From contig NC_135551.1 in the NCBI RefSeq assembly GCF_964340395.1, positions 6,044,463 through 6,108,462 of the forward strand: 64,000 nt of DNA, given 5' to 3'. The notes under the pieces were generated by a model. The model was given only the letters and a program-made list of their open reading frames with translations, had not been told where the DNA came from and ran no database searches. Positions 25,720 to 36,029 of the stretch are shown piece after piece (position 1 is the first letter of the stretch; each line of letters starts with the position of its first letter). The position numbers and the translations under genes are program-made. The stretch comes from Glandiceps talaboti (lineage: Eukaryota > Hemichordata > Enteropneusta > Spengelidae).

Positions 25720-28700
25720 ACCATTTCCGAAGAAAAACAGCTGCATCAATTCAAACGAAATTTCATAGACATGTTCCTAGGGTAATGGCCAGAACTGATT
25801 ACGTTTTGGTAATAATCTGATGAATATTAATGACCAATTTGAGTAATTAATCGATCGAACGAGTATAAAGTTGGCATCAGATTCAGATTCAGATTCAGGT
25901 AGCGTTATCTTATGAACGTTATATTGAGCGTCAGATGGCCTCAGATCCGAAGACACCCGACGGATTCAAACCTTTCATAATACCAGTGAGACTACAAGGA
26001 AGGATCCTGCTTCACTGCTGTCGAGTGTATTCGGATCTGAGGCTATCTGACTCTCAATATGACGCTACCTGAATCCGAATCTGATGCCAACTTTATACAG
26101 CTCTACACTGAGAAAGACTCTGTTTTCAGGGGTTTCATACATGCCAACCTTATTTATTTTGATCTTCACTCTGCAGACTGAGGCAGGGTATTTAAGTGAT
26201 TCAAACTCACCAGAAAACGTTTTTTTTCTTGGCCTTAAAATAGGTTTATAGTGAGCGTGGAGTTCACAAACAGGTGGAATATTTATTATCGTTTCAATTT
26301 TGTCAAATATGGACTTATCGTTTTCAAATTTCACACACTAATGTGCAGATGAATAAAGAGAAATCGTGTCATTTTAGATTTTCGATTAAAAGTTTAGGAA
26401 GTATTATATTGACCTTGAACAGTCTCCTTTTTTAACGTGTTCTTTTCCGATTTCACTCGATAACAAACTACCACTGTTTGTTGCAAGGCTTGTACATAAT
26501 CATTTATCTAGCTCTGTATCACAGGATATAAATACACTCTTACATATTCATCAAGTGTAATAATCTATGTTATACCCAAATATGTGTGGTCAAAATATGG
26601 AAAATAGACCAAGCCTCGCATAGCCTACGAAGAAAATTTCGCGACAATGTATCAATAATGGTGACCTATACATAATACATAATTAGTGTACAGTGAGGGC
26701 GCGCCACTCAACAAAATCTTGACAATTTTCCCGTAGTGATTAAAGGAATGTGTAAACTCGTGGTGGGACAGAAGGAAGTTCAACACACACATGCCTTATC
26801 CCGGGTATGTAGGGGATCACAAAATCCAAGTGAAGTCGAGGATGGCAAGCTTTCCTGTGCTGACAATAGGAGGCGTGGCGGGCATTTCACCAACATTTTT
26901 GACAACTAACTTTCATTGGGATTTGACGAATCACAGATATAGAGCTAAATTTCATGCATAAATCATGAAATTCTTTACAGAAGGCATTATAATTATAACT
27001 ACTTTACCTTGAGTCTGTTGTTGTTGCTGCTGCTGTTCTTCTTTCCCCTCTCTTTTGTGACTTTCAGCTTGCCCATTGATTCCGCCCTCTTGTGCTGATA
27101 GAATTGAGGCACGTGATACATCAATACCACATACACCACATTCCGTTAAATGGGATACTTTGGGTTGATAACCTGTCAAGTAGTAGATAAGATGTGTAAA
27201 ACACTTGTTTGCTGTACAAACTAACAAAGAGAATATGGGGTAAAGTTCGAAATACTGTTATCATAATCTCATTTTTTGACATTTACGATCTTAAAATGTT
27301 TCCTTCACTGACAACATGACTTCTTCTTTCTAATTGTTTCTGAATTTATGATGGTATAGTAATAAATACGTACGACGGCTTGGCTTGTAAGGTGCGATCA
27401 TCTTTATTCTCAAATTTTAAAACTAACGAAAACTGTAGAGACGATTATGCGTCACTCTTTGCTTACCTTCATCAATGAGGATTTATTAAGTCATTACTTG
27501 CATATATTACAGCCTCTCTAATGGTTGATAATTCGATATCAATCGCCCACGACTGTGACACATATCCTCATATGATAAACACTCCAACACAATCGTTATC
27601 GGGCACAAATTGAGAATCAACATTAGTATGTACATGTAATTATGTTTACCCAATTGTAGGAAATACCAAAGGATATGCTCCAAATCAAAAAAGAACAGAG
27701 CTAGTACTATTACGATATTTTATAACACTCTTACCTTCTTTGAAATGTTTCAACCGTATCAGAGCACGTTGGTATTTCCATGATGTTATGGTTACACGTA
27801 GAGATACAGCAGAGGCCTTGCATCGTTGTAGTCGTGGTACTGTAACCAGGTCTTCCTTGAACGCAATGGCAAGACTTCCAACGGTATACTCATGCCACAA
27901 TTTCTCTAATAAATTTGACGTAGGGCAGTTTAACACAAGACATAAACTTTGTCGTTTTAGTAGCTTAATTTTGATTGGGCCTATTTGTTCCAATAGGGCT
28001 TGTACGCGTGGTAGATCGTCAGCGCATTTTACTTCATGTAGTATTATGTCAGAAGCATCCTGAATCATCCGGGACATTCCATCTACAGATGTCGTCTGCT
28101 GAGAGGCTGGAATGACGTCAGAAACCTTCACCAAAATTTCGATTTCTCCTGTCACAAGTACAAAATACCAAACGCTTTGTCTTTAGGTTCAAGAGTAAAA
28201 TAGTCTATGTTCAGGTTTATATGCTGGATATGAGACCTGGCTATTATTTTACAGGTTTCAAACATGATAAAATACTTACAGGGTCTCTTGCTATCAGTAA
28301 TCTTTAGAGTCTGTGATCATCTTTAACGTCACTGGCTACGAGGTCCGTTAATCAAAGACTTTATTATGAAAAGTGTCTAGCTCAGTTTAAGCTCGGTGGT
28401 TATTGATGAAAGTAGTTTAAATGAACAACCAGCGCTTTTTTTTCTTGTATACACAGTTATGTAAATTATCCAGTAGTCTTTGCTTTTGTTACTATTCCGA
28501 CAAACGCTTTGTGCATTTCTTGGATTTCAACCTTTCGTGCATATGACCAAGGAAAAGCATGATAATTGTTTATTAACTTACCTATCTCTGTTCTGACTGG
28601 TTCGATATAACGTGTGGCATCGTTATCATTCCCATCGTCACCTGTACTATCCCAATGTGAGCTTTCATCTCCATCCCCATCGCCATCTCCATTTCTAAAT

Positions 28701-30285
28701 GTATGTGAAAGTTGATCTGTACTGGAAATGTTATGCGCGCGACCATGATTGTCTGCATTTCTTTTGTGACTGTCTCTTTTACCATCCGATTCTGTGTGAA
28801 GTGCATAACGATTTGTTAAATACCAATTTACATTATTAGACAGAAAGTACGTTGCAAAGGAACAGATGAACTACACTGAGTCAAATACACAAATTCAATT
28901 CACTTAATAATGAACATATTCGTATACGTTTTTTTTTGTGTTTTAGGAAAGGTTGACACACACAATAATTTTTAAAAAAAGTACTAGGAAAATGGGTGGA
29001 TTTTTTCACCTTGCTGGTTTGGTTTGTCAGACGTCGTCTTCATAGTGGATATACACCAGTCAGTAAACGTCTTCTTTGACTCAGCAATCACACCATCCTC
29101 TGCAGATTTCTCCAATGCCTCTTTCAGATGTCGTGCTTGTTTACAAGCTGCGTCATACCTCTTTAAAGTTGTCATGATGTTGTGTTTCCATTTTTCACTT
29201 GCATTTTCAGTAGATTCCATAGGCCCGATATCGCAGAGAGGGAAGGTGTGTCCTGGAAAGTGCCTTTCTATCAGAGTGCCCATTCCAGAAGATTTGTGTA
29301 TAAGAACAGGAACTCCATTTCCAATGGCCATGAGACCAATGATACCAAATGGATCCTGCTTTGTGGAAAATGATATGAACAGATTAGACTGCTGCAGATC
29401 GCGTTTGATCTCGTCTGGGAACGATATTGGTGGGTAAGGAACGAGTTGAAGATTACCGGACTGTACTTTCCCTTCGATGTACTCTTTACAGTCGCGGTGA
29501 CATTCTTCCGATATGCATCTGAATTTCCATACCAGTCGAACGGGATCGTATTCATAATACTTGACTACCTTTCCCATGGCCATTGCTACAGCTTCGAATT
29601 CTTTCATTGCATTGACGCCCGACACTCCATATATTGAAAGAAGTTCTATTCGCTGGTCGAGAGGCGATGGGCAGAAATCAAAGGTCGGGAACTCATTCCC
29701 AAGCCATGGCAAATATGTTATGTGTGTTTTATTCTGTAGCATTCGAAGTTTGGTGCTGAAATGGTCAAACACCCTTGTCCCTAAGTATATCAGAGTTTTT
29801 GAATTTTCGGCATAGTCAAAAATATCATTTTCCCTCTTTTGTAGCGATGTCGAAGTAAGTCCACTCTCTTCAGGAATATCGTAAAAGAACGGTACAAAGT
29901 CTGCATCAGGACAGATCTCTTTTTGAAACGCCATCGCAGCACCCGCTGTTTCATTTGAAGATATGACGTAGCCGAAAATGAGGGAGAATGGCTCGTATTC
30001 TTCTACTTCAGAGAAGTAGTCTCTAGGTAGTAACAGCATATCAGCCATGTCATCAAATTGTATTGACCTTCCATGTATTGGTTGTGGTACAATAAGATGC
30101 ACGCCATTTTTTTTCGCGTCATCGACTTCTTCCCGTGTCGCTTCTAGAGCCGTGGAATAAACTCTTTGCCCTGTTTTAGCAAGATTAATGGAAAGTTCCT
30201 TGTGTATCAACGATAGACCCACACCATAGTTTTTTGGCCACCATTCTTTGCCGATTACCAACGCTGCTCCTGTACGTGTTGACAT
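19189..30285 (-). CDS. GT-B / TRADD-N / helical module x2 / IFIT-like TPR protein, copy A
   Basis: Ten coding exons, 5' to 3' on the minus strand: 30285-29010, 28791-28582, 28148-27735, 27172-27008, 25385-25071, 24949-24614, 24195-23881, 23643-23242, 21154-21039, 20538-19189. Joined they give 4899 nt, an open frame of about 1632 codons. Introns 1-8 are all phase 1; the last is phase 0. Domains: GT-B glycosyltransferase-like (1-425), acidic Ser/Asn/Gly/Asp linker (426-495), TRADD-N-like (496-633), CxxC plus poly-Gln linker (634-688), two copies of a two-exon helical module (689-905 and 906-1144), TPR superhelix (about 1145-1632). There is no signal peptide or membrane segment, so it is probably cytosolic. 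TRADD-N and IFIT-like TPR domains occur in innate-immune and cell-death proteins; that role here is inference. The start is the MSTRTG methionine, just after an AG that probably ends a 5' UTR intron. Copy B has the same exon order and sizes. Confidence 0.8.
21039..21154 (-). CDS. Copy A exon 9: N-terminal lead of the TPR region
   Basis: 116-nt exon, phase 1 in and phase 0 out. It encodes LTFTLDIKSTKKSE, then a helical stretch ending in LPYK. The same exon is in copy B (44965-45080) and copy C (62630-62745). Confidence 0.75.
21644..22470. repeat. TAGC/GCTA-rich self-complementary repeat array (copy A, intron 8)
   Basis: Dense runs of AGCTATTA, TAGCCATTAATAGCC and GGCTAATAGC. Larger units begin with TGGCTATGCAGCTATTCAAGC near 22118, 22183, 22290 and 22395, roughly 65 to 107 bp apart. 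It is present at the same place in copy C (63234 to window end) and absent from copy B. Confidence 0.9.
23242..23643 (-). CDS. Copy A exon 8: second module, second half, with coiled coil
   Basis: 402 nt, phase 1 at both ends. It begins DLLNLMEDKAVDLH and contains APSMLRLLSRDEYLSIFSYF, which matches APSVLRLLSEDAYLSILYYL of exon 6. A long charged heptad-type helix follows (KLKCKQTEHEILQNEMEAMK onward), which I read as a coiled coil. The donor is the weaker GTTATT, the same in copy B. Confidence 0.75.
23881..24195 (-). CDS. Copy A exon 7: second module, first half
   Basis: 315 nt, phase 1 at both ends. Core MVALQLDTSLYEDDAMRLG, LSKLLGSCQ, and SALGIQRLLILDDDQLSSI are nearly identical to exon 5. 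Mostly helical; family not recognised. Confidence 0.75.
24347..24460. repeat. (CACT)n microsatellite in copy A intron 6
   Basis: Two runs of CACT units separated by a CCCAGCCAC-type stretch. Confidence 0.95.
24614..24949 (-). CDS. Copy A exon 6: first module, second half
   Basis: 336 nt, phase 1 at both ends. It begins DLSRLVMDKGISIKQAEER, then SAPSVLRLLSEDAYLSILYY and a charged helix that could form a short coiled coil. Family not recognised. Confidence 0.75.
25071..25385 (-). CDS. Copy A exon 5: first module, first half
   Basis: 315 nt, phase 1 at both ends. It begins DDRRFMVALQLD and contains LSKLFGSCQ and LGIQRLLILDDDQLSSIRVK. It pairs with exon 6 to make one module of about 217 residues. 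Confidence 0.75.
25615..25860. repeat. Dispersed repeat with (GT)n head
   Basis: A (GT)n run at 25661-25718 is followed by a block related to 54170-54270 and 56765-56850: A[A/T]TTCAAACGAAATTT, then GGGTAATG.C.AGAA..GATTA and GGTAAT. It belongs to the same dispersed family as those two. Confidence 0.7.
25863..26098. mobile_element. Foldback element, family F2
   Basis: Inverted repeat with imperfect arms; outer ends GTATAAAGTTGGCATCAGATT and its complement at 26078-26098, inner part CAGATGGCCTCAGATCCGAA pairing with TTCGGATCTGAGGCTATCTG. No coding capacity. Confidence 0.8.
27008..27172 (-). CDS. Copy A exon 4: CGVCG motif and poly-Gln linker
   Basis: 165 nt, phase 1 at both ends. It begins GYQPKVS, has a CGVCGIDVS motif that could be half of a metal site, then a charged stretch and seven Gln. 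Copy B exon 4 (48611-48781) is 171 nt with the same motif and Gln run. Confidence 0.7.
27735..28148 (-). CDS. Copy A exon 3: TRADD-N-like domain
   Basis: 414 nt, phase 1 at both ends, 138 residues. The second half has the pattern I associate with TRADD-N domains: hydrophobic strand (QSLCLVLNCPT), LEKLWHEYTVGSLAIAFKE, then LVTV...L and a strand SLRVTITSWKYQRALIRL. TRADD-N domains act as adaptor modules in animal death-receptor and immune proteins. Assignment is by eye. Confidence 0.65.
28582..28791 (-). CDS. Copy A exon 2: acidic low-complexity linker
   Basis: 210 nt, phase 1 at both ends. The frame fixed by splice phase and by copy B encodes a polar Ser/Asn/His/Asp/Gly stretch with GDGDGDGDESS and ends PVRTEI. 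Copy B has the same length (51653-51862) and the equivalent frame. Confidence 0.7.
   Translation of the reverse strand, partial: NRMVKETVTKEMQTIMVARITFPVQINFHIHLEMEMAMGMEMKAHIGIVQVTMGMITMPHVISNQSEQR
29010..30285 (-). CDS. Copy A exon 1: GT-B glycosyltransferase-like domain
   Basis: 425 residues. N-terminal Rossmann-type half: ALVIGKEWW, a glycine/small-residue turn, LIHKELSINLAKTGQRVYS. C-terminal half: SNLFISFSTKQDPFGIIGLM then GNGVPVLIHKSSGMGTLI, the usual nucleotide-sugar-binding region of GT4-type enzymes. The EX7E pair of active GT4 enzymes is Asp311 and Met319 here and the same in copy B, so catalysis is doubtful. Similar N-terminal domains cap TPR and death-fold proteins in other invertebrates (general knowledge). 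Confidence 0.75.
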
Positions 30286-30293
30286 TCTTCTCT

Positions 30294-31240
30294 TCTATAA
30301 ATTCAATGTAACACAGTGGAGTAAATAAGGTAATTTTAAAGCTGAAGGGCCATCTCTACATATGCACATTGAATTTGATTTCAACCACTTGTATGCAATG
30401 AGAATGAGATAATGGTCAGCTGACTGAGTGTTTCAATTATTTCCTTGTTGTTGAAATGATTCCACTGTTCAAATCATATTTGCAAGATATCTGTCAATAA
30501 GGCGTTTCTTGGAAGTTGAAAGAACATGCAACAGTGCTAGCATGCTAGCCTTAGCATGGTATTCCTTGCATTCTGTAGCCATTATGTGTACAAATGTCAT
30601 AGAGTTTTACAAGTTTGATAACAGCCTGTCATGTCTGAAAAGTTCATCAGCTGTACGATATATTATCAACTATAATCATATAATATATAACTTACTCCCC
30701 TGAGAGTAATCCATTTGGTATTATCTATTCATCTGCAGGTATAGTTAATACAACCGTAGGGTTAACGTAGGTTTATTATTCTGACCATATGTTAAGTTGT
30801 TGAATAATGACAAGTCATTTCAGTGTTAGACAACTAAATATATCAACCATCGTGAGTTCAGCAAATAACTTAATTGTTATAGTAGTGACCCATTTTAATG
30901 GAAATTATCTAAGTTATATACGGTCACTCACGTTTCATTAAAATTTCTCACTGGTTCAAACAACAACATACATATACCATGTGTCAAGTACAGTGCATTT
31001 TATGTTCGATTTATTAACCACTTTAAAGACGAGTAGTTTTGATTTCGATGTTTTTATGTCTATTAAATAAATTCCATTCCTTGTCCTGCAATATATGCCG
31101 AATTAAACTACAAGTGGTGCAATCAGATATGACAGGTTTATCGTTATAAATAATCACTAATGGAATCAAAATTTATGATGTGGACCGTACGCCCTAACAA
31201 CCGAGATAGGCTGCTATATATATTTCCAGATAAATAGATT
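30294..31240 (-). promoter_or_regulatory. Upstream region of gene copy A
   Basis: An AG at 30295-30296 just before the start codon suggests a spliced 5' UTR. Blocks as far as about 30.9 kb align with the region upstream of copy B (53362-54070), for example ACAGTGCTAGC, TGGTATT, CCTTGCATTCT and TCATCAG.TGTACGATA. No clear TATA box or interferon-type element was identified. Confidence 0.35.
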
Positions 31241-31302
31241 ACTGGTTGTCATGTCGCTTAAAATAGCAATTGATAAACCAATTGAGATGTATATATTTAA
31301 CT

Positions 31303-31806
<504 letters not shown>

Positions 31807-31825
31807 AGCACCTATCTATCTAACT

Positions 31826-31914
31826 GCAGGTATGATCTGCATGGCATTAGTCGTCTGCAGGTATGATCTGCATGGCATTAGTCGTCTGCAGGTATGATCT
31901 GCATGGCATTCTAA
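31826..31914. repeat. 31-bp minisatellite, about three copies
   Basis: Unit beginning CTGCAGGTATGATCTGCATG repeated three times between the microsatellite and the LINE 3' end. Confidence 0.9.
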
Positions 31915-32179
31915 ACTAACTGCTGTAATGTGATTACAGGTAATAATAATAATAAGTTTATTTCACCAAGAATAAATGTACATGTACATGATTGGTGAGG
32001 ACCAGAGAGGTAGTTCTAGTGGAACTAATCGAGTCTCTGGCCCTGAATACATACACTTGTTAAATGAAAGCAGTAAATTTTGCCATCTTATATACATTAG
32101 ATATACATTAAATATATTTACAGTGTCAACAAAGACTGAAACTTACATTAGAAAGAAAAAATATGATACAGGATTTTCA

Positions 32180-35125
32180 CTATACTGTGTTCAAAAGATA
32201 ATTTTTAAGCGACTTTTTAAATAAATTTCTTGAGGTTATTGATTTTATCAGATTTGGAGTTTCGTTCCAGTGTTTTGCGATAGAGTAATAAATGTTGTTT
32301 TGAGTTGTACTTAAATTTACTTTTGGAATAACGAAGTTGTCGCCAGTGGCAAGACGTGTATTATATGAATGTGATATAGAGGTAGCATAACGATCTATTG
32401 AATGAGCATAATGACCTGTCTTTAAATCAAAAGCAAATACACAAGTTTGGAATTTACAAAGCTTATAAATGTTAAGAATGCCAAGTTGTCGGAATAAAGG
32501 AGCACTAGGTGTGTTTGGATCAGAAAAGGTGATCAGTCTAACGAGTCTTTTTTGTAATTTAAAAATGCGGTCTAAGTGAGTTTTATATGCATTGCCCCAA
32601 ATTTCAATACAATACATTATATGGGGAAGAATAAAGCAATTGTACAAAAGTAACATAGTTGATTTAGGGAGATAATGGCGTAAATATGAGATAAGGCCTA
32701 CTTTTTGGCTGACTTTCTTAATGACTGTATCAATATGGGATTTCCAGGCTAGTGAGGGGTCAAGAGTTACCCCGAGATAAACGGCTGATGGAACATTTTG
32801 TATTGGCAGATCACCGACAGATAAAGCGCCCTCAATGTTGCACTTTCTATTGGTCGTTTTAAAAATGATGTAATTTGTTTTGTCAATATTAATAGTTAGT
32901 TTATTAGACTTGCACCAGGTATGAACTTTATTAAACTCAGTATTAATAGTATCTATGTCAATTTTATGTGTTTTTTCTGAATAAAACAAATTGGTGTCAT
33001 CAGCAAATAACCTGAATTTGAATTGTTCAGAAGATTTGCTGATGTCATTGATATAAACTAAAAAGAGAAGTGGGCCTAGGATGGATCCCTGTGGAACTCC
33101 ACAAGGGATTGTTTTGGCTTTTGAAGTGCAATTATTTATATTAACATATTGCTTTCGGCCTTCTAGGTAAGTTTTGAACCAATTAAGAGTCGACCCTCTA
33201 ATCCCATAATGATACAGTTTTGATAACAAGATAGAGTGATTTATCGTATCGAAAGCCTTTTTGAGATCAATAAAAATACCAAAAGTAACAAAACCGTCGT
33301 CAATTTGCTTAGATATTTCAACTATGAGGTCTGCTAAAGCTAGTTTTGTGCTGTATTTCTTACGGAAGCCATATTGGCTATCAGTGAGAATATTAAATTT
33401 TTCAAAAAATGAACACAATTGTTTATTTGCAACAGATTCAAAGAGTTTGCTAAACACTGGCAATACAGAAATAGGTCTATAATTGCCGATTTCGGTAGCA
33501 CAACCTTTTTTGAAAATTGGTGTTACTTTTGCCATTTTTAACTTTTCTGGGAAGGCACCCTGCGACAAAGAAATATTAATGACATGAGCAAGTGGTTCAA
33601 CAATATGTTCAGCTGCCTCTTTGACAAGTTTTGGGTGTATTTCATCAAAGCCTACAGCTTTACATGGGTCAAGTTGACTAATTTCTGTAAAAATATCACG
33701 TGGATGAACAGGATGAAAGAAGAACGACTGAGATTGCTGACTATCAAGGTACTCACTGAAGTTGGTGCGACAATTTATTCGTGATGCCAAGTTTTGTCCA
33801 ATGTCAACAAAAAACGAATTAAAAGCATTGGCAATATCTGTACTTTTTGTAACAAAATTACCAGGATTTTTATCATCTTTTAGTTTTTGTGGAGCATTAT
33901 TTTTAGAATTCTTGTTCAGTATTTCATTGATAGTCAGCCACTTCTTACGAACATTTCCAGCAGACAAAGACAGCTTATCACAAAAGTACTTTCGTTTGGC
34001 TCGCCTCAACAATTTTGTCAGCAGGTTGCGATATAATTTATATTGATGGTGAATTGAAGAGTTTGCACAGTGTCGTTTTGTTTTAGAAAACATTTTTTGT
34101 TTGTTTTTAATTGAAACTAGGAGACCTTTTGTCAGCCAAGGTTTCCGTAAACGCTTTCGAGGCCTTGAAACGCGTTTAATAGGTACATGTTTAATTGCCG
34201 TATCATGAAACAAATTATAAAAAGTATTGTATGCAACATTTGGATCATTTGAATTGTAAACATCGTTCCAGGAAATATTGGCCATGTCAGCTCTAAACGA
34301 GGCTGAATTAAAAGAGGAAAAGTCGTACTTGTAATCAGCTGTTTTGGTATTGAATACATGACGTAAGTCCTTGAAAATAGCAAAAATGGGATAGTGATCG
34401 CTTATATCAATTTGAATAGTGCCAGCTTCAATGAAATAATCACGAAAATTTACATGGCAATGGTCAATTAATGTAGCGGTGTCAGCAGTTACCCTGGTCG
34501 GTGTATCTAAAACTTGGTAAAAATTATTTTCATTGAGAGTTGCGATGTAATCAGTGAACACACTGTTGTTGCTATCTGCATCAATGTTGAAATCGCCTAA
34601 TAAGACACATTTCTTGTTACTTATACATAAATTATCAAGACAGTCTGCCAAACTGGTTAGAAATTCCTGAGTAGGTGTGTTTGGTTTGCGGTAAATGACG
34701 CCTATTATAACCTTGGTATTGTCATGTAAGGTTTCAACAAAGATGCTTTCACAATGACAGAGTGCAACCGAGTCAATGACAGAATATGATAATGATTCGT
34801 GTAGGTAAAGCCCAACACCTCCACCTTTAGAACCATTTCTACATTTTTGAATAAAATTATACGAAGGAAGGTTATATAATGATACATCAACACCCTGTTC
34901 CAACCAGGTTTCACTGAGACCAATGGCAGAAAATTTACATTTCAAAAGAGACAAAATAGCTGACAAGTCATCGAAGTGACTTCTAATCGATCTAATATTC
35001 AGATGAAGAGCTGAAAAGGTGTTAAGTGTCAAAAAAGAGTCATTATCGTTGAATTCATCCAGAGAATACGATTTGCAATTAAAGTTACTTGGCAAGGAAA
35101 AATCCGTCGAATCGCCGATGATCAA
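32180..35125 (-). CDS. LINE ORF2: AP endonuclease and reverse transcriptase
   Basis: 981 residues, no internal stop. N-terminal exonuclease/endonuclease/phosphatase domain with HLNIRSI, GLSETWL, LLGDFNID and the SDH motif; reverse transcriptase with PISVLPVFSKLFE, FIDLKKAFDTINH, GVPQGSILGPLLF and the catalytic FADD box. The C-terminal region resembles other CR1/Jockey-type elements. All obvious catalytic residues are kept, so the protein could be active. Confidence 0.95.
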   Translation of the reverse strand: MIIGDSTDFSLPSNFNCKSYSLDEFNDNDSFLTLNTFSALHLNIRSIRSHFDDLSAILSLLKCKFSAIGLSETWLEQGVDVSLYNLPSYNFIQKCRNGSKGGGVGLYLHESLSYSVIDSVALCHCESIFVETLHDNTKVIIGVIYRKPNTPTQEFLTSLADCLDNLCISNKKCVLLGDFNIDADSNNSVFTDYIATLNENNFYQVLDTPTRVTADTATLIDHCHVNFRDYFIEAGTIQIDISDHYPIFAIFKDLRHVFNTKTADYKYDFSSFNSASFRADMANISWNDVYNSNDPNVAYNTFYNLFHDTAIKHVPIKRVSRPRKRLRKPWLTKGLLVSIKNKQKMFSKTKRHCANSSIHHQYKLYRNLLTKLLRRAKRKYFCDKLSLSAGNVRKKWLTINEILNKNSKNNAPQKLKDDKNPGNFVTKSTDIANAFNSFFVDIGQNLASRINCRTNFSEYLDSQQSQSFFFHPVHPRDIFTEISQLDPCKAVGFDEIHPKLVKEAAEHIVEPLAHVINISLSQGAFPEKLKMAKVTPIFKKGCATEIGNYRPISVLPVFSKLFESVANKQLCSFFEKFNILTDSQYGFRKKYSTKLALADLIVEISKQIDDGFVTFGIFIDLKKAFDTINHSILLSKLYHYGIRGSTLNWFKTYLEGRKQYVNINNCTSKAKTIPCGVPQGSILGPLLFLVYINDISKSSEQFKFRLFADDTNLFYSEKTHKIDIDTINTEFNKVHTWCKSNKLTINIDKTNYIIFKTTNRKCNIEGALSVGDLPIQNVPSAVYLGVTLDPSLAWKSHIDTVIKKVSQKVGLISYLRHYLPKSTMLLLYNCFILPHIMYCIEIWGNAYKTHLDRIFKLQKRLVRLITFSDPNTPSAPLFRQLGILNIYKLCKFQTCVFAFDLKTGHYAHSIDRYATSISHSYNTRLATGDNFVIPKVNLSTTQNNIYYSIAKHWNETPNLIKSITSRNLFKKSLKNYLLNTV

Positions 35126-35153
35126 TTAGCTTTGCATTACACAGTGGTGACGT

Positions 35154-36029
35154 TCAAGCAATTTTAGTAAGGCTTTCTTCATTTGGAATGTAAACTGTGG
35201 GCGATCTATCATCCTTTTTCGTTAGAAGTTTACCATATTGGGTCCACAAATATCGCCACCCGCATTCCTTTCTTCTGGTATTTACTTTAGTGAATAAAGA
35301 TCTTCGTCTTGGCGTCAAATTTTCGTTGATATATATGTTGTTTTCGGCATCATAACCAAAGTGGGATGATTTGTACCGAGACAAGTTTTTACGCTGCTTA
35401 TAGACCGAGTCGCGGACTCGTCTGTTGGTGAATCGTACAATGATTGATGGGGGGAAACCAGTGTTGGTATGTTGATTGCCAGATGGTTGATTTTTCTTGA
35501 GACGATGTGACACGTCAATATCTGATAAACTGACATCTTTTGCTACAAGTTGGATGACTTTCAAGGCGATTTCGTCAGTATTTTCATTTGGTAGTTCTGG
35601 TATTCCTCTAATTTCGATATTTTCACGCCTTATGTATTGATCCAGGTCGTCTTGGCTGCGATCTAAACTTGACATACTTGCTTTGAGTGTTTCGTTTTCC
35701 GCTACAAGTACACGATTTACAGCTTCCATTTCCTCCATTTTTTTCTTATTTTCTTCATACATTGCGTTAATAAATCTCATAGACTTATCTACCTGTTGTA
35801 GGTGCTCTTCCAGCATGTCTATTTTCTTCAGTTTTTCGTTTATGCTACGTATTTCCTTCAGGATGGTCACCATGTTGTCCTCGTCATGACCAGCATTACC
35901 AGGGTCCATCGCTGACGTTGTCACTGTGTCACTGGAAAAACGTTTCGCCTTACATTTGGGACATAGTTGTAAATCTCCCTGGCATAATTGAACTGCTTTT
36001 GATACTTTACCGCAGTGGTCGCACTTCAT
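35154..36029 (-). CDS. LINE ORF1: zinc-knuckle, coiled-coil RNA-binding protein
   Basis: 291 residues. N-terminal Cys cluster (CDHC, then CPKC about 20 residues on), a coiled coil from about residue 50 to 115, then RRENIEIRGIPE followed by an RRM-like and C-terminal domain similar to L1-type ORF1 proteins. It would coat the element's RNA. Confidence 0.85.
   Translation of the reverse strand: MKCDHCGKVSKAVQLCQGDLQLCPKCKAKRFSSDTVTTSAMDPGNAGHDEDNMVTILKEIRSINEKLKKIDMLEEHLQQVDKSMRFINAMYEENKKKMEEMEAVNRVLVAENETLKASMSSLDRSQDDLDQYIRRENIEIRGIPELPNENTDEIALKVIQLVAKDVSLSDIDVSHRLKKNQPSGNQHTNTGFPPSIIVRFTNRRVRDSVYKQRKNLSRYKSSHFGYDAENNIYINENLTPRRRSLFTKVNTRRKECGWRYLWTQYGKLLTKKDDRSPTVYIPNEESLTKIA

Larger units (their letters stand above)
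25606..26990. other. Insertion in intron 4 of copy A, absent from copy B
   Basis: The copies align up to about 25605 (A) and 48590 (B) and again close to exon 4. The extra ~1.35 kb in A holds a dispersed repeat with a (GT)n run (25615-25860) and a foldback element (25863-26098). A minus-strand open frame at 26065-26334 overlaps the foldback arm and is not convincing as an exon. Confidence 0.6.

Noticed and set aside
26065-26334. 89-codon minus-strand frame between exons 4 and 5 of copy A
   Set aside because: Overlaps a foldback arm, lies in an insertion absent from copy B, and is not needed for the frame.
28582-28806. Met-rich reading frame over exon 2 of copy A
   Set aside because: Splice phase and copy B both support a different frame, which encodes the acidic linker.
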